This document shows positions 1 through 5,719 of a DNA stretch of 8,703 nucleotides, in pieces; within the stretch, counting starts at the first letter, position 1; every line of letters starts with the position of its first letter. Origin of the DNA: an uncultured Lachnospiraceae bacterium (GTDB lineage Bacteria; Bacillota; Clostridia; Lachnospirales; Lachnospiraceae); the NCBI GenBank assembly GCA_902803015.1, contig CADCOL010000200.1:1-8703 (forward strand). The letters are read 5' to 3'. The position numbers and the translations under genes are program-made. The notes beneath the pieces are model-generated. The model did not search any database. It was not told the origin of the DNA and saw nothing but the letters and a program-made list of their open reading frames with translations.

Positions 1-38
1 TATTTATTTGAACTGTTTAGACTGGTATTTTCCGACAC
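1..38 (-). CDS. 5' end of an unidentified gene, cut by the left window edge
   Basis: A GTG codon at 38-36 is preceded, with 6 nt spacing, by an AGAAGGA ribosome site (45-51) that overlaps the TAG stop of the upstream gene. The frame stays open to the edge and reads MSENTSLNSSNK. Close spacing (11 nt between stop and start) suggests translational coupling with the dehydroquinate-synthase-like gene. Twelve residues are too few to name the product. A polar Ser/Asn-rich start would fit a cytoplasmic leader before a domain or membrane segment, but that is a guess. Confidence 0.5.
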   Translation of the reverse strand, partial: MSENTSLNSSNK

Positions 39-49
39 GGTTTTTCCTT

Positions 50-826
50 CTAGTCACAAGAATATTCATCAAAGCATATTACTTCAAACATTTTCTCGTT
101 GAAAGCTTCATGCGCTTCCGGATCAAAAACATCCTGCATTTTGCCGATTTTCTTTAAAACAAGCACATTTTCCGGCGCTTCAAAATTCGCGGCATATTCC
201 GCAAATTCACGATATAACGCCTTTTTATCGTATTTCGTCTGCGTAATCGAAAGTCCGAACGGAACAAACATATCGCGGATTTCGTAATAATCCTCGGTCT
301 GCAAAAGCCCCATCTGATAGGAATAATTGGCCCCTGCAATACATCCGAAAGCGACGGCATCACTTTCCGGAAAGGCATCCTTTTCAAGAAAGAAATCACC
401 CATTGCCTCCAAAAGGGAAATTTTGGAGCGTTCTTCCTTCGTTTTGTTTACAAGAATTCTGCGGTGAACCTTGTAAATCTCCTCGAAAAACTCTTCCAGC
501 GTTTCATGGTCCAAATCACAAAGTTCATACAAATGATTGATGATATATCCGTACAGATTCGTGGAATTCTCCATCGCGAAACGCATCGAATACGCAATCA
601 GACTGAAAAATTCAGCCGGTTGTAAATCAAACAATTCCTTCGTATCGATAAATACAGCCTTCGGATAGGAATCTTCAAAGGCCTTCTTCGGAAGAACCAT
701 GTCGCGCATGATAATCGGCGCAAATACATCTTCTTTGGCCAGACCCTTCTTCTTTAAATCTTCTTCGGTTCCGATAATGACCGGAATCTGAATGGTTTTG
801 CTTTTGTCGATAATCAGTTCTCTCAT
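50..826 (-). CDS. Truncated, probably non-catalytic 3-dehydroquinate synthase-like protein
   Basis: This 258-residue protein would usually be called hypothetical. By eye it follows the C-terminal half of 3-dehydroquinate synthase (AroB). YPKAVFID (54-61) matches the family's P-x-aVxID segment, residues 70-86 follow the stretch that normally reads AGLAEVIKYA, R133 sits where the R-x-x-LN-x-GH motif begins, DAVAFGCIAGA (156-166) matches GEAVAIGMVAA, and VLVLKKIGK (221-229) matches the closing FVLL-x-x-IG strand. The NAD-binding N-terminal domain is essentially missing; AroB is usually about 350 residues. The metal ligands are gone: the Glu of AEVIK aligns with Y79, and the His residues of GHTxGH and HGE align with E140, D144 and E154. 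I infer a pseudoenzyme or repurposed domain, not a shikimate-pathway enzyme. The ATG start at 826 has AGAAGGA 6 nt upstream. It lies beyond the terminator after sepF, and I see no promoter in the 44 nt between. The homology is a visual alignment from memory. Confidence 0.6.
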   Translation of the reverse strand: MRELIIDKSKTIQIPVIIGTEEDLKKKGLAKEDVFAPIIMRDMVLPKKAFEDSYPKAVFIDTKELFDLQPAEFFSLIAYSMRFAMENSTNLYGYIINHLYELCDLDHETLEEFFEEIYKVHRRILVNKTKEERSKISLLEAMGDFFLEKDAFPESDAVAFGCIAGANYSYQMGLLQTEDYYEIRDMFVPFGLSITQTKYDKKALYREFAEYAANFEAPENVLVLKKIGKMQDVFDPEAHEAFNEKMFEVICFDEYSCD

Positions 827-832
827 TTTTAA

Positions 833-839
833 TCCTTCT
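833..839 (-). promoter_or_regulatory. Ribosome binding site of the dehydroquinate-synthase-like gene
   Basis: AGAAGGA lies 6 nt before the ATG at 826-824 and fixes that start. The alternative frame reaching 872 has no comparable site. Confidence 0.7.
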
Positions 840-870
840 GTGAAGCAAATTCCCCTGTGCGGGCGTACGC

Positions 871-902
871 ATAAAAAATCCCGGCAGAGTTACCTGCCGG
901 GA
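871..902 (-). terminator. Intrinsic (rho-independent) terminator after sepF
   Basis: On the minus strand a perfect 9-bp G/C-rich stem (TCCCGGCAG pairing with CTGCCGGGA, 894-902 with 879-887) closes a 6-nt loop and is followed at once by TTTTTT (873-878). This is a textbook intrinsic terminator placed 15 nt after the sepF stop. It should end most transcripts from the yggS-sepF unit, so the next gene depends on read-through or on a promoter that I cannot identify with confidence. Confidence 0.9.
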
Positions 903-917
903 CTTGTGTTTCCAAGA

Positions 918-1421
918 TTATAACAAATCTACATCATCGGAACCCGGAACATCCAAGCTGCTTAAGTTCTCGTTGCCCATATCGGCGGTAACATTCGCGG
1001 TATTCGGAGATGCCATGAAGATGTAGGAAGAAATGCTTTCCAGTTTGGCATCCAATGCGAAGCAGGAACCGGAGGTGTAGTCGATTATACGCTGTGCAAC
1101 TGCCAAATCAACGCCTTCCAGATTGATGATTACGGTAGTCTTGTTCTTTAAGTACTCGGTAATCTGCTTTCCGTCCTCGATGGTCTTTGCATGCATTCTG
1201 TGAATATTATACATTTCGTCTCCTTTCTCTGCTCTGCCACCGGTTCTTCTGGTGGGCACAAATTTGGGTTTTACTTTTTTCGGTGCGCGCTGCGGTTCTT
1301 CTTTGATCTCGTCTTCGTATTCAATTTCTTCATCGTAATCGTCAACGTATTCCGCATCATCCACGCTGTTGTCCAAACCGATTCCGGTCAGGATTTTCTC
1401 AAAAACATCCTTTGACGCCAT
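918..1421 (-). CDS. sepF: Cell division protein SepF
   Basis: SepF is a cytoplasmic, membrane-associated partner of FtsZ that helps align filaments and tether the Z-ring. The 167-residue product has the expected layout. A short N-terminal amphipathic segment (about 6-16, VFEKILTGIGL) probably binds membrane. An acidic linker (21-42) and a basic Arg/Lys stretch (45-64) follow. The SepF core spans about 77-146 and includes TTVIINLEG (95-103), AQRIIDYTSG (109-118) and SSYIFMASP (131-139). G118 sits at the conserved glycine of the dimer core. A 20-residue acidic tail ends the protein. The ATG at 1421 has AGGAGGT 5-6 nt upstream, and that site overlaps the yggS stop, so the two genes are probably coupled. 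The yggS-sepF order is common in Bacillota, where the pair usually lies in a larger division cluster. A terminator follows directly. Confidence 0.95.
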   Translation of the reverse strand: MASKDVFEKILTGIGLDNSVDDAEYVDDYDEEIEYEDEIKEEPQRAPKKVKPKFVPTRRTGGRAEKGDEMYNIHRMHAKTIEDGKQITEYLKNKTTVIINLEGVDLAVAQRIIDYTSGSCFALDAKLESISSYIFMASPNTANVTADMGNENLSSLDVPGSDDVDLL

Positions 1422-1426
1422 TTCCT

Positions 1427-1433
1427 ACCTCCT
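1427..1433 (-). promoter_or_regulatory. sepF ribosome binding site overlapping the yggS stop codon
   Basis: AGGAGGT begins within the yggS stop codon (TAG, 1434-1432) and stands 5-6 nt before the sepF ATG. Ribosomes finishing yggS end on the sepF initiation site, which favours coupled, fixed-ratio translation. Confidence 0.8.
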
Positions 1434-2130
1434 ACACGTTATATACTCGCTCTCCGAAAATGTCCGTTCCGACACGTATCATCGTAGCCCCTTCTTCAAG
1501 GGCAACGGCATAATCGTTACTCATTCCCATTGATAATAAAACATCACTTTTATTATCCGCATTTTGCTCAAATAAGTCAACCGATAATTGCCTTAAATTC
1601 GCAAAATATTGACGATTTTCCTCGGGATCTGCTACATATGGTGCTATTGTCATCAAACCACGTACATCAAGGTTCGGTAATTTTACAACCGATTCATACA
1701 GATTCCGGCACTCTTCCAAAGTGGTTCCGAACTTGCTTTCCTCTTCGGCTACATTGACCTCGAGTAAAATCTTTACCGTAACATTCTTCTTTACGGCTTC
1801 CTTACTGATAACTTCCGCCAAATGCAGGGAATCCACGGAATGAATCATATATACTTTGTCGACGATATATTTTACTTTATTGGTTTGCAAATGCCCGATC
1901 ATGTGCCAGCGGATATCCGAAGGCATTTTATCGTATTTGTCGACGATTTCCTGTACGTGATTCTCACCGAAATCCCGGCAGCCCGCATCATAAACCGGTT
2001 GCATCAGTTCAATCGGTTTCGTTTTGCTGACAGCGATTAAAAGCGCATCATCCGCTTTTCGCCCGGATTTAACGAGGATTTCCTCCATATTCTTTTTGAT
2101 TCTTAAATAATTCGCGGCTGTATCCTGCAT
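1432..2130 (-). CDS. yggS: YggS/PROSC family pyridoxal-phosphate homeostasis protein
   Basis: This 232-residue PLP-binding protein folds as a single TIM barrel like the N-terminal domain of alanine racemase. The family has no known racemase activity and affects vitamin B6 and amino-acid homeostasis. Visible signatures are AVSKTKP (33-39) with the PLP-binding lysine at K36, FGENHVQE (54-61), WHMIGHLQTNK (75-85), RGLMTIAP (157-164), MGMSNDY (201-207) and the phosphate-binding GATMIRVG (214-221). I chose the ATG at 2130 because GGAAGGA lies 9 nt upstream and the length is normal for the family. The same frame extends to a TTG at 2157 with poorer spacing. The gene sits 62 nt after the adaptor gene and its stop overlaps the sepF ribosome site, a pairing seen widely in Gram-positive division clusters. 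Confidence 0.94.
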   Translation of the reverse strand: MQDTAANYLRIKKNMEEILVKSGRKADDALLIAVSKTKPIELMQPVYDAGCRDFGENHVQEIVDKYDKMPSDIRWHMIGHLQTNKVKYIVDKVYMIHSVDSLHLAEVISKEAVKKNVTVKILLEVNVAEEESKFGTTLEECRNLYESVVKLPNLDVRGLMTIAPYVADPEENRQYFANLRQLSVDLFEQNADNKSDVLLSMGMSNDYAVALEEGATMIRVGTDIFGERVYNV

Positions 2131-2192
2131 GATAATCTTTCCTTCCGATTTGCACAATTCCCCCCGGACATGTGCTTTTTGCTCCCCCTGTT

Positions 2193-3611
2193 TTATTTTG
2201 CCATCTTCTGATATACCATATCGTCATCCTTAACGCTTGCCGCATTTAATACGATATAGTCATAGGCACGAAGTCCGTACTTGGAGTTCGGCGTTACAAT
2301 CGAATACTCTTCGTTCTGATAAGCAATCGTAATCTGACGGAAATCGGCATATCCTTTGTTGATGTTGTAAACGCCGATTAACGAGCCCTTTTTGCTTGCC
2401 GCATAGGTTTCGGCACTGTCGGGTTTTACGATTACGGTTCCGAGCTCAATCTCGGGTGCATCGATATAATAGTATCCGTCCTTCTTTTCATAAACTTCCA
2501 GATCGTAGTACTTGGTAAGAAGCTGTCCCTTGTCGTTATATGTCTGAATACCGAAGGATGCGGTATCCGAATTCTCGTTCAGAAGCGTTCCGAACTCCTC
2601 GGGAATTAAGAAGAATTCCTTTTCCACAATTGCGGTATTCGGGATCTTCAAACCGGTCTTTTCCTCGGTCATGATTTCGATATTGATGAAACGGTCGGTT
2701 GCAAAGGTCGAAACAAACGAACGGAACGACAGAATCACAAAAGTTCCCTCACCGTGTTTTACGACATCCGTCGATGCGTAACAGGTATTCTGTGTTTTTA
2801 GGAATTTAACGTTAACCGTTCCCTCTTCTTTTAACTTCTGCGCGGTCTGCTCATCGGTCTTGATAATGACCTGCCAGTCCTCGCTTCCGATAATCTTGTA
2901 AACAGGATCTCCGGCCGCCACAAGCTCGTTATTCACAAACTGTTTCTTCTCGTAATGATCCTTTTTAAAATCATCAATCGTTACATCCGTCGCAATCATA
3001 TTCTCATATCCGTCGTTCGAGAATACGACATATCCGGCCTTCGGTGCATTGTTCATCTGCACGGAATTGCCGAGACGCCCCGTATTGATGTAATCAATCG
3101 AATTTAAGACATTTAAGTTCGAAAGTTTCAAAGTCGTACCCTGCAGATTGTATTTAAAATCATAAACCGGGTAAAACTTTTTATTCGAAAAATCCTTCGA
3201 AAACGATACGATTTCGTCGCGAATCTGATGAAAATCCTCATCGGACATCTGATTGTTTCCGTCCCCCGCAGACTTTAAAAGTTCCGCAAGTTCACCGCTT
3301 CCGTCCACGGAATATACCAGATCGCCGTAGGCCATTTTCTCGCCTTCTCTGGCATAATAATTGACATATCCGGCATTGGAGGATGTGATGACTTCTTCGT
3401 CTCTTACAACCAGGCCTTCAAAAGTGGCCGGCGAAGTCAGGGAGCCGATTTTTACTTCGTATCCCGCAACGGGATTTGAGCGCAGATAAGCAATCAGGCA
3501 ATACAGAATGTATGCCCCGATGACAATAAAAATAACCATGCCGATGTTGAAATTCAGCGGCTTGCGGTATTTTTTTCTCTTTACTTTTTCTGTAGTCTGC
3601 TGTTCCGCCAT
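2193..3611 (-). CDS. Membrane-anchored HlyD/RND-like adaptor protein (periplasmic-adaptor type)
   Basis: The product has 472 residues. A basic cytoplasmic N-terminus (9-17, rich in Lys/Arg) precedes one membrane segment (about 22-42), so the bulk lies outside the cell. After it come the two halves of a barrel-sandwich (lipoyl-like) domain: GLVVRDEEVITSSNAGYVNYY (first half from about 66, with G81-Y82-V83) and KAGYVVFSNDGYEN (second half from 191). Between them sits a short 115-170 stretch in place of the long helical hairpin of classical adaptors. Beta-barrel strands follow (about 225-320), including the adaptor-like GLKIPNTAIV (320-329), then a C-terminal beta domain. Such proteins normally link an ABC or RND pump to a partner, but no transporter gene is in the window. 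Its position ahead of yggS-sepF suggests, without proving, an envelope role tied to growth or division. The ATG at 3611 has an AAAGG site 5 nt upstream. The fold-level call is fairly sure; the function is unknown. Confidence 0.75.
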   Translation of the reverse strand: MAEQQTTEKVKRKKYRKPLNFNIGMVIFIVIGAYILYCLIAYLRSNPVAGYEVKIGSLTSPATFEGLVVRDEEVITSSNAGYVNYYAREGEKMAYGDLVYSVDGSGELAELLKSAGDGNNQMSDEDFHQIRDEIVSFSKDFSNKKFYPVYDFKYNLQGTTLKLSNLNVLNSIDYINTGRLGNSVQMNNAPKAGYVVFSNDGYENMIATDVTIDDFKKDHYEKKQFVNNELVAAGDPVYKIIGSEDWQVIIKTDEQTAQKLKEEGTVNVKFLKTQNTCYASTDVVKHGEGTFVILSFRSFVSTFATDRFINIEIMTEEKTGLKIPNTAIVEKEFFLIPEEFGTLLNENSDTASFGIQTYNDKGQLLTKYYDLEVYEKKDGYYYIDAPEIELGTVIVKPDSAETYAASKKGSLIGVYNINKGYADFRQITIAYQNEEYSIVTPNSKYGLRAYDYIVLNAASVKDDDMVYQKMAK

Positions 3612-3671
3612 TCGAACCTTTACTCGTCCCTCTATCCGAAAGAAGTTCTCTATCTTCTAACTAAAGTGTCT

Positions 3672-3690
3672 CTCCGCACAACGTGCGGAG
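3672..3690 (-). repeat. Hairpin in the leader of the adaptor gene
   Basis: An 8-bp perfect G/C-rich inverted repeat (CTCCGCAC and GTGCGGAG) with a 3-nt loop lies about 60 nt ahead of the adaptor start. On the minus strand it is followed by AGACACTTTAG, too poor in T for a convincing intrinsic terminator. It may be a stabilising or processing hairpin in a shared transcript. Confidence 0.5.
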
Positions 3691-3721
3691 GGGCTCCTTC
3701 TCTCTCCCTTTAACTAAATAT

Positions 3722-3745
3722 CGAGCAGGGCGCGCGCCCTGCTCG
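3722..3745 (-). terminator. Perfect 24-nt G/C palindrome after the P-loop gene, possible weak terminator
   Basis: CGAGCAGGGCGC (3722-3733) is followed directly by its exact reverse complement, GCGCCCTGCTCG. In RNA this gives a very stable hairpin 25 nt after the P-loop gene's stop. The minus-strand sequence after it (ATATTTAGTT) has only a short, broken T-tract, so termination would be partial at best. It may instead protect the upstream mRNA end or separate expression of the P-loop protein from the adaptor. The palindrome is certain; the function is inferred. Confidence 0.5.
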
Positions 3746-3769
3746 TATTTATCCGTCTCGTATTCTGCC

Positions 3770-4189
3770 TTACAGCGCAACCAATACCTTATCTTCCAGC
3801 GAAGCGGGAATATCGCCGTCGGAAGTGGATACGGAAATGAAAATGTCCACACCGAATTTCTCGCTTAAAGAATCAAGTTCTTTTACAACGCCGTCAAGGG
3901 AATCAATTCCGATGTTGGCGAGTTTAAGGAAATTATCGAAATACATCTGCTGCAGGTCGTGATCCTGTGAAATAATACCGGAAAGGAATCCAAGGAATTT
4001 GTCGGAAGAATCCAACATATACTCGGAAGCATTGATCAAACGAATCTTGTTGTTTAATTCATACATGTGCTTTGTTGTGGTGTCGATGTAAACCACGTTA
4101 CCGAGGACTGTTTTTACTTCCTCATTTACCTTCTCCAAAAGTACTTTGGACTTACCCTTGCCATTCTTTCCTGTAATCATACGAACCAT
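3770..4189 (-). CDS. Small P-loop NTPase-like protein, unrecognised family
   Basis: I do not recognise the family. The 139-residue product opens with a strand and a clean Walker A loop, GKNGKGKS (7-14, fitting G-x4-GKS). A strand VVYIDTTT (32-39), a Walker-B-like QMYFDN (81-86, D85) and a strand DIFISVSTS (115-123) in a sensor-like position follow, and it ends on a hydrophobic strand (VLVAL). That order fits a minimal nucleotide-binding fold. There is no signal peptide or membrane segment, so it is probably cytoplasmic. I chose the ATG at 4189 because GGAGGGG stands 8 nt upstream; an in-frame ATG at 4210 has no ribosome site and would overlap this one. The gene is the first after a strong promoter and precedes the adaptor-yggS-sepF genes. 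It might energise or regulate something at the membrane with the adaptor, but nothing shows this directly. Confidence 0.7.
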   Translation of the reverse strand: MVRMITGKNGKGKSKVLLEKVNEEVKTVLGNVVYIDTTTKHMYELNNKIRLINASEYMLDSSDKFLGFLSGIISQDHDLQQMYFDNFLKLANIGIDSLDGVVKELDSLSEKFGVDIFISVSTSDGDIPASLEDKVLVAL

Positions 4190-4197
4190 ATTAAAAA

Positions 4198-4204
4198 CCC
4201 CTCC
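4198..4204 (-). promoter_or_regulatory. Ribosome binding site deciding the P-loop gene start
   Basis: GGAGGGG lies 8 nt before the ATG at 4189-4187. It falls inside the coding region that the upstream ATG at 4210 would give, which argues for the shorter 139-residue protein. Confidence 0.8.
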
Positions 4205-4217
4205 GATCATTATTTCT

Positions 4218-4236
4218 AATCATTCGATGAATGATT
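4218..4236. repeat. 19-nt inverted repeat between promoter and start codon, candidate operator
   Basis: AATCATTC and GAATGATT form a perfect 8-bp inverted repeat around a 3-nt centre. It lies 14 nt downstream of the -10 box, covering roughly +8 to +26 of the predicted transcript, and ends 14 nt before the ribosome site. The size and symmetry fit a binding site for a dimeric repressor. An A/T-rich stem in the mRNA leader is the other option. Confidence 0.45.
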
Positions 4237-4250
4237 TCAAATACTCTTAT

Positions 4251-4279
4251 ATTATATCGAAATTGCCCAAAAAAGACAA
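4251..4279 (-). promoter_or_regulatory. Sigma-A-type promoter of the P-loop/adaptor/yggS/sepF unit
   Basis: On the minus strand TTGTCT (4279-4274, 4 of 6 matches to TTGACA) is separated by exactly 17 nt from a perfect TATAAT (4256-4251). An A/T-rich upstream stretch could serve as an UP element. The predicted start site is near 4244, some 55 nt before the P-loop gene. This is the best promoter in the window and marks the start of a second transcription unit after the carboxypeptidase gene. Confidence 0.8.
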
Positions 4280-4329
4280 CCTTATTCAAAGTTTTTTAAG
4301 CATTTTTATTGAATGAAAAGTATTCGCTA

Positions 4330-5307
4330 TTAATCCTTCAGACACATGAGCGAAACCGTGTCTTTATAGACCGTATCGCGGTCTTCCGCATTTAATACGA
4401 CCGAAATATAATAATGATTGTCCGAATCCTTTGAATAAATCATCAGACAGCTTCCCGCAGCGTTCGTCGTACCGGTTTTTCCTCCCAGAACCACGATATC
4501 GGACGGAATTTCAAACGAACCCTTAAAGAAAAGATTCGTGGAATCCGAGCTGAAATCCTTCAGATTTCCGTTTGCATCCGTATACTGCGTTGTATAGGCA
4601 ACCTGATTGATAATTGTTTTAAAAGTTTCATTCTTCAATGCTTCGTTAAAAATCAGATACATGTCATACGGCGTCGTTTTATGCTCTTCGTCCGTTAATC
4701 CGTGCGGATTGGTAAAATGTGTGCCGGTCGCACCGATTCTTAAAGCTTCCGCATTCATCAGCGCCACGAACTGATCCACGCTTCCTCCGACATGCTCGGC
4801 CACGGTCAGCGCCGCATCGTTTGCGGAACAAACCATCATAATGTTTAATGCCTGCTCGAGGCTCATGATATCACCGACTTTAAATCCTGCAGTCTGCGCA
4901 CCGGATTCCTTAACCATTGCATTTTCCGTTACAACAACGGTATCGGTTAGATTGCCGTATTTTAAAGCAACCAGAGCAGTCATTACTTTTGTTAAAGATG
5001 CGGGATTCATGCGTTCGTAGAGATTCTTGCCGTAGAGAACTTCCCGATCCGTAATATCAAAAAAACCGCCCGCTTCCGCATGGATATAGGAATCGGACTG
5101 TTTATAGTTTCCGTAGTCCACACAAATATTATCGGTATATCCCGAAAGCGTAGCATTCACTTCCGCGACATTTACCATCGTGTAGGCGGTGGAATTCATA
5201 TTGCGGTTAAAAGCAAAAGTATAAGAATCGGAAAAGCATCCGGTAAACATCATGCAGATGCATCCGATTGAAGCTAGAAAAAGAAAGGCTTTATTTGTAC
5301 ATTTCAC
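4330..5307 (-). CDS. Lipoprotein D-alanyl-D-alanine carboxypeptidase (S11 family, low-molecular-weight PBP)
   Basis: The enzyme removes the terminal D-Ala from peptidoglycan pentapeptides outside the cell, which limits crosslinking. All three active-site motifs of serine peptidase family S11 are present: SLTK (104-107) with nucleophile S104 and K107, SAN (161-163) and KTGT (277-280). The N-terminus is a short hydrophobic signal ending in FTGC (21-24), a plausible lipobox with C24 as lipidation site. The protein is 325 residues and stops soon after the catalytic domain, so it lacks the C-terminal beta domain and amphipathic membrane helix of PBP5/DacA; the lipid anchor probably replaces them. 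The start is GTG at 5307, overlapping the end of mgsA by 17 nt, with GGGGAG 12 nt upstream. No other start fits the signal peptide. It lies downstream of PBP2 and rodA and consumes the same pentapeptide substrate PBP2 uses. Confidence 0.92.
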   Translation of the reverse strand: MKCTNKAFLFLASIGCICMMFTGCFSDSYTFAFNRNMNSTAYTMVNVAEVNATLSGYTDNICVDYGNYKQSDSYIHAEAGGFFDITDREVLYGKNLYERMNPASLTKVMTALVALKYGNLTDTVVVTENAMVKESGAQTAGFKVGDIMSLEQALNIMMVCSANDAALTVAEHVGGSVDQFVALMNAEALRIGATGTHFTNPHGLTDEEHKTTPYDMYLIFNEALKNETFKTIINQVAYTTQYTDANGNLKDFSSDSTNLFFKGSFEIPSDIVVLGGKTGTTNAAGSCLMIYSKDSDNHYYISVVLNAEDRDTVYKDTVSLMCLKD

Positions 5308-5686
5308 GCCACTCTAAATCTCCCCTGTCCAAAGACTTAATCAGTAATTCCGCGCTTGCAAGATTCGTTGCAATCGGAATGTTGTGAATATCACAAAGGC
5401 GAACCACGTTGCTGACTTCGGGTTCATGAGATTTAGCGGTCAAAGGATCCCGCAAAAAAATCACAAGGTCGATCTGATTGTGTTCAATCTGCGCACCAAT
5501 CTGCTGCTCGCCGCCCAGATGACCGGCAAGATACTTGTGCACGTTTAAATTGGTTACTTCTTCAATCAGTCTTCCCGTGGTTCCTGTTGCATACAGCTCA
5601 TTCTTGCAAAGAATGCCTCTGTATGCAATGCAGAAATTCTGCATCAGTTTTTTCTTCGAATCATGCGCAATTAATGCTATGTTCAT
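5291..5686 (-). CDS. mgsA: Methylglyoxal synthase with Asp-to-Glu changes at both catalytic positions
   Basis: MgsA converts dihydroxyacetone phosphate to methylglyoxal and phosphate in the cytoplasm, a bypass of lower glycolysis that frees phosphate. The 131-residue length is normal. Family motifs are clear: ALIAHD (4-9), ATGTTG (33-38, phosphate binding), GG-QQIGA (58-65), RDPL (79-82), H87 and IPIATN (103-108). Two conserved catalytic aspartates, equivalent to Asp71 and Asp101 of the E. coli enzyme, read as glutamates here: GGEQQ (E60, codon GAG) and HEPEV (E90, codon GAA). Activity may therefore be altered or reduced, though charge is kept. The ATG at 5686 has GGGGGA about 8 nt upstream and lies 33 nt after rodA. 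The rodA-mgsA order is, as far as I recall, conserved in clostridia. The link between cell elongation and this shunt is not explained by the sequence. Confidence 0.93.
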   Translation of the reverse strand: MNIALIAHDSKKKLMQNFCIAYRGILCKNELYATGTTGRLIEEVTNLNVHKYLAGHLGGEQQIGAQIEHNQIDLVIFLRDPLTAKSHEPEVSNVVRLCDIHNIPIATNLASAELLIKSLDRGDLEWREMYK

Positions 5687-5719
5687 TTATTCTATCCCCC
5701 AATAGTTTAAATGATCTTA

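Noticed and set aside
2131..2157. A longer yggS start at a TTG (2157) adding nine residues.
   Set aside because: The ATG at 2130 has a better-spaced ribosome site and gives the usual family length.
3612..3671. A promoter directly ahead of the adaptor gene.
   Set aside because: A TTGTGC at the hairpin has no acceptable -10 box 16-18 nt away, so I did not call one.
4190..4210. A longer start for the P-loop gene at the ATG at 4210.
   Set aside because: No ribosome site precedes it, and the strong GGAGGGG lies between it and the ATG at 4189.
4257..4329. An intrinsic terminator after the carboxypeptidase gene.
   Set aside because: There is a T6 run and a weak A/T-only ATTCAA/TTGAAT pairing with a long loop, but no G/C stem. 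Termination may occur elsewhere or be rho-dependent.
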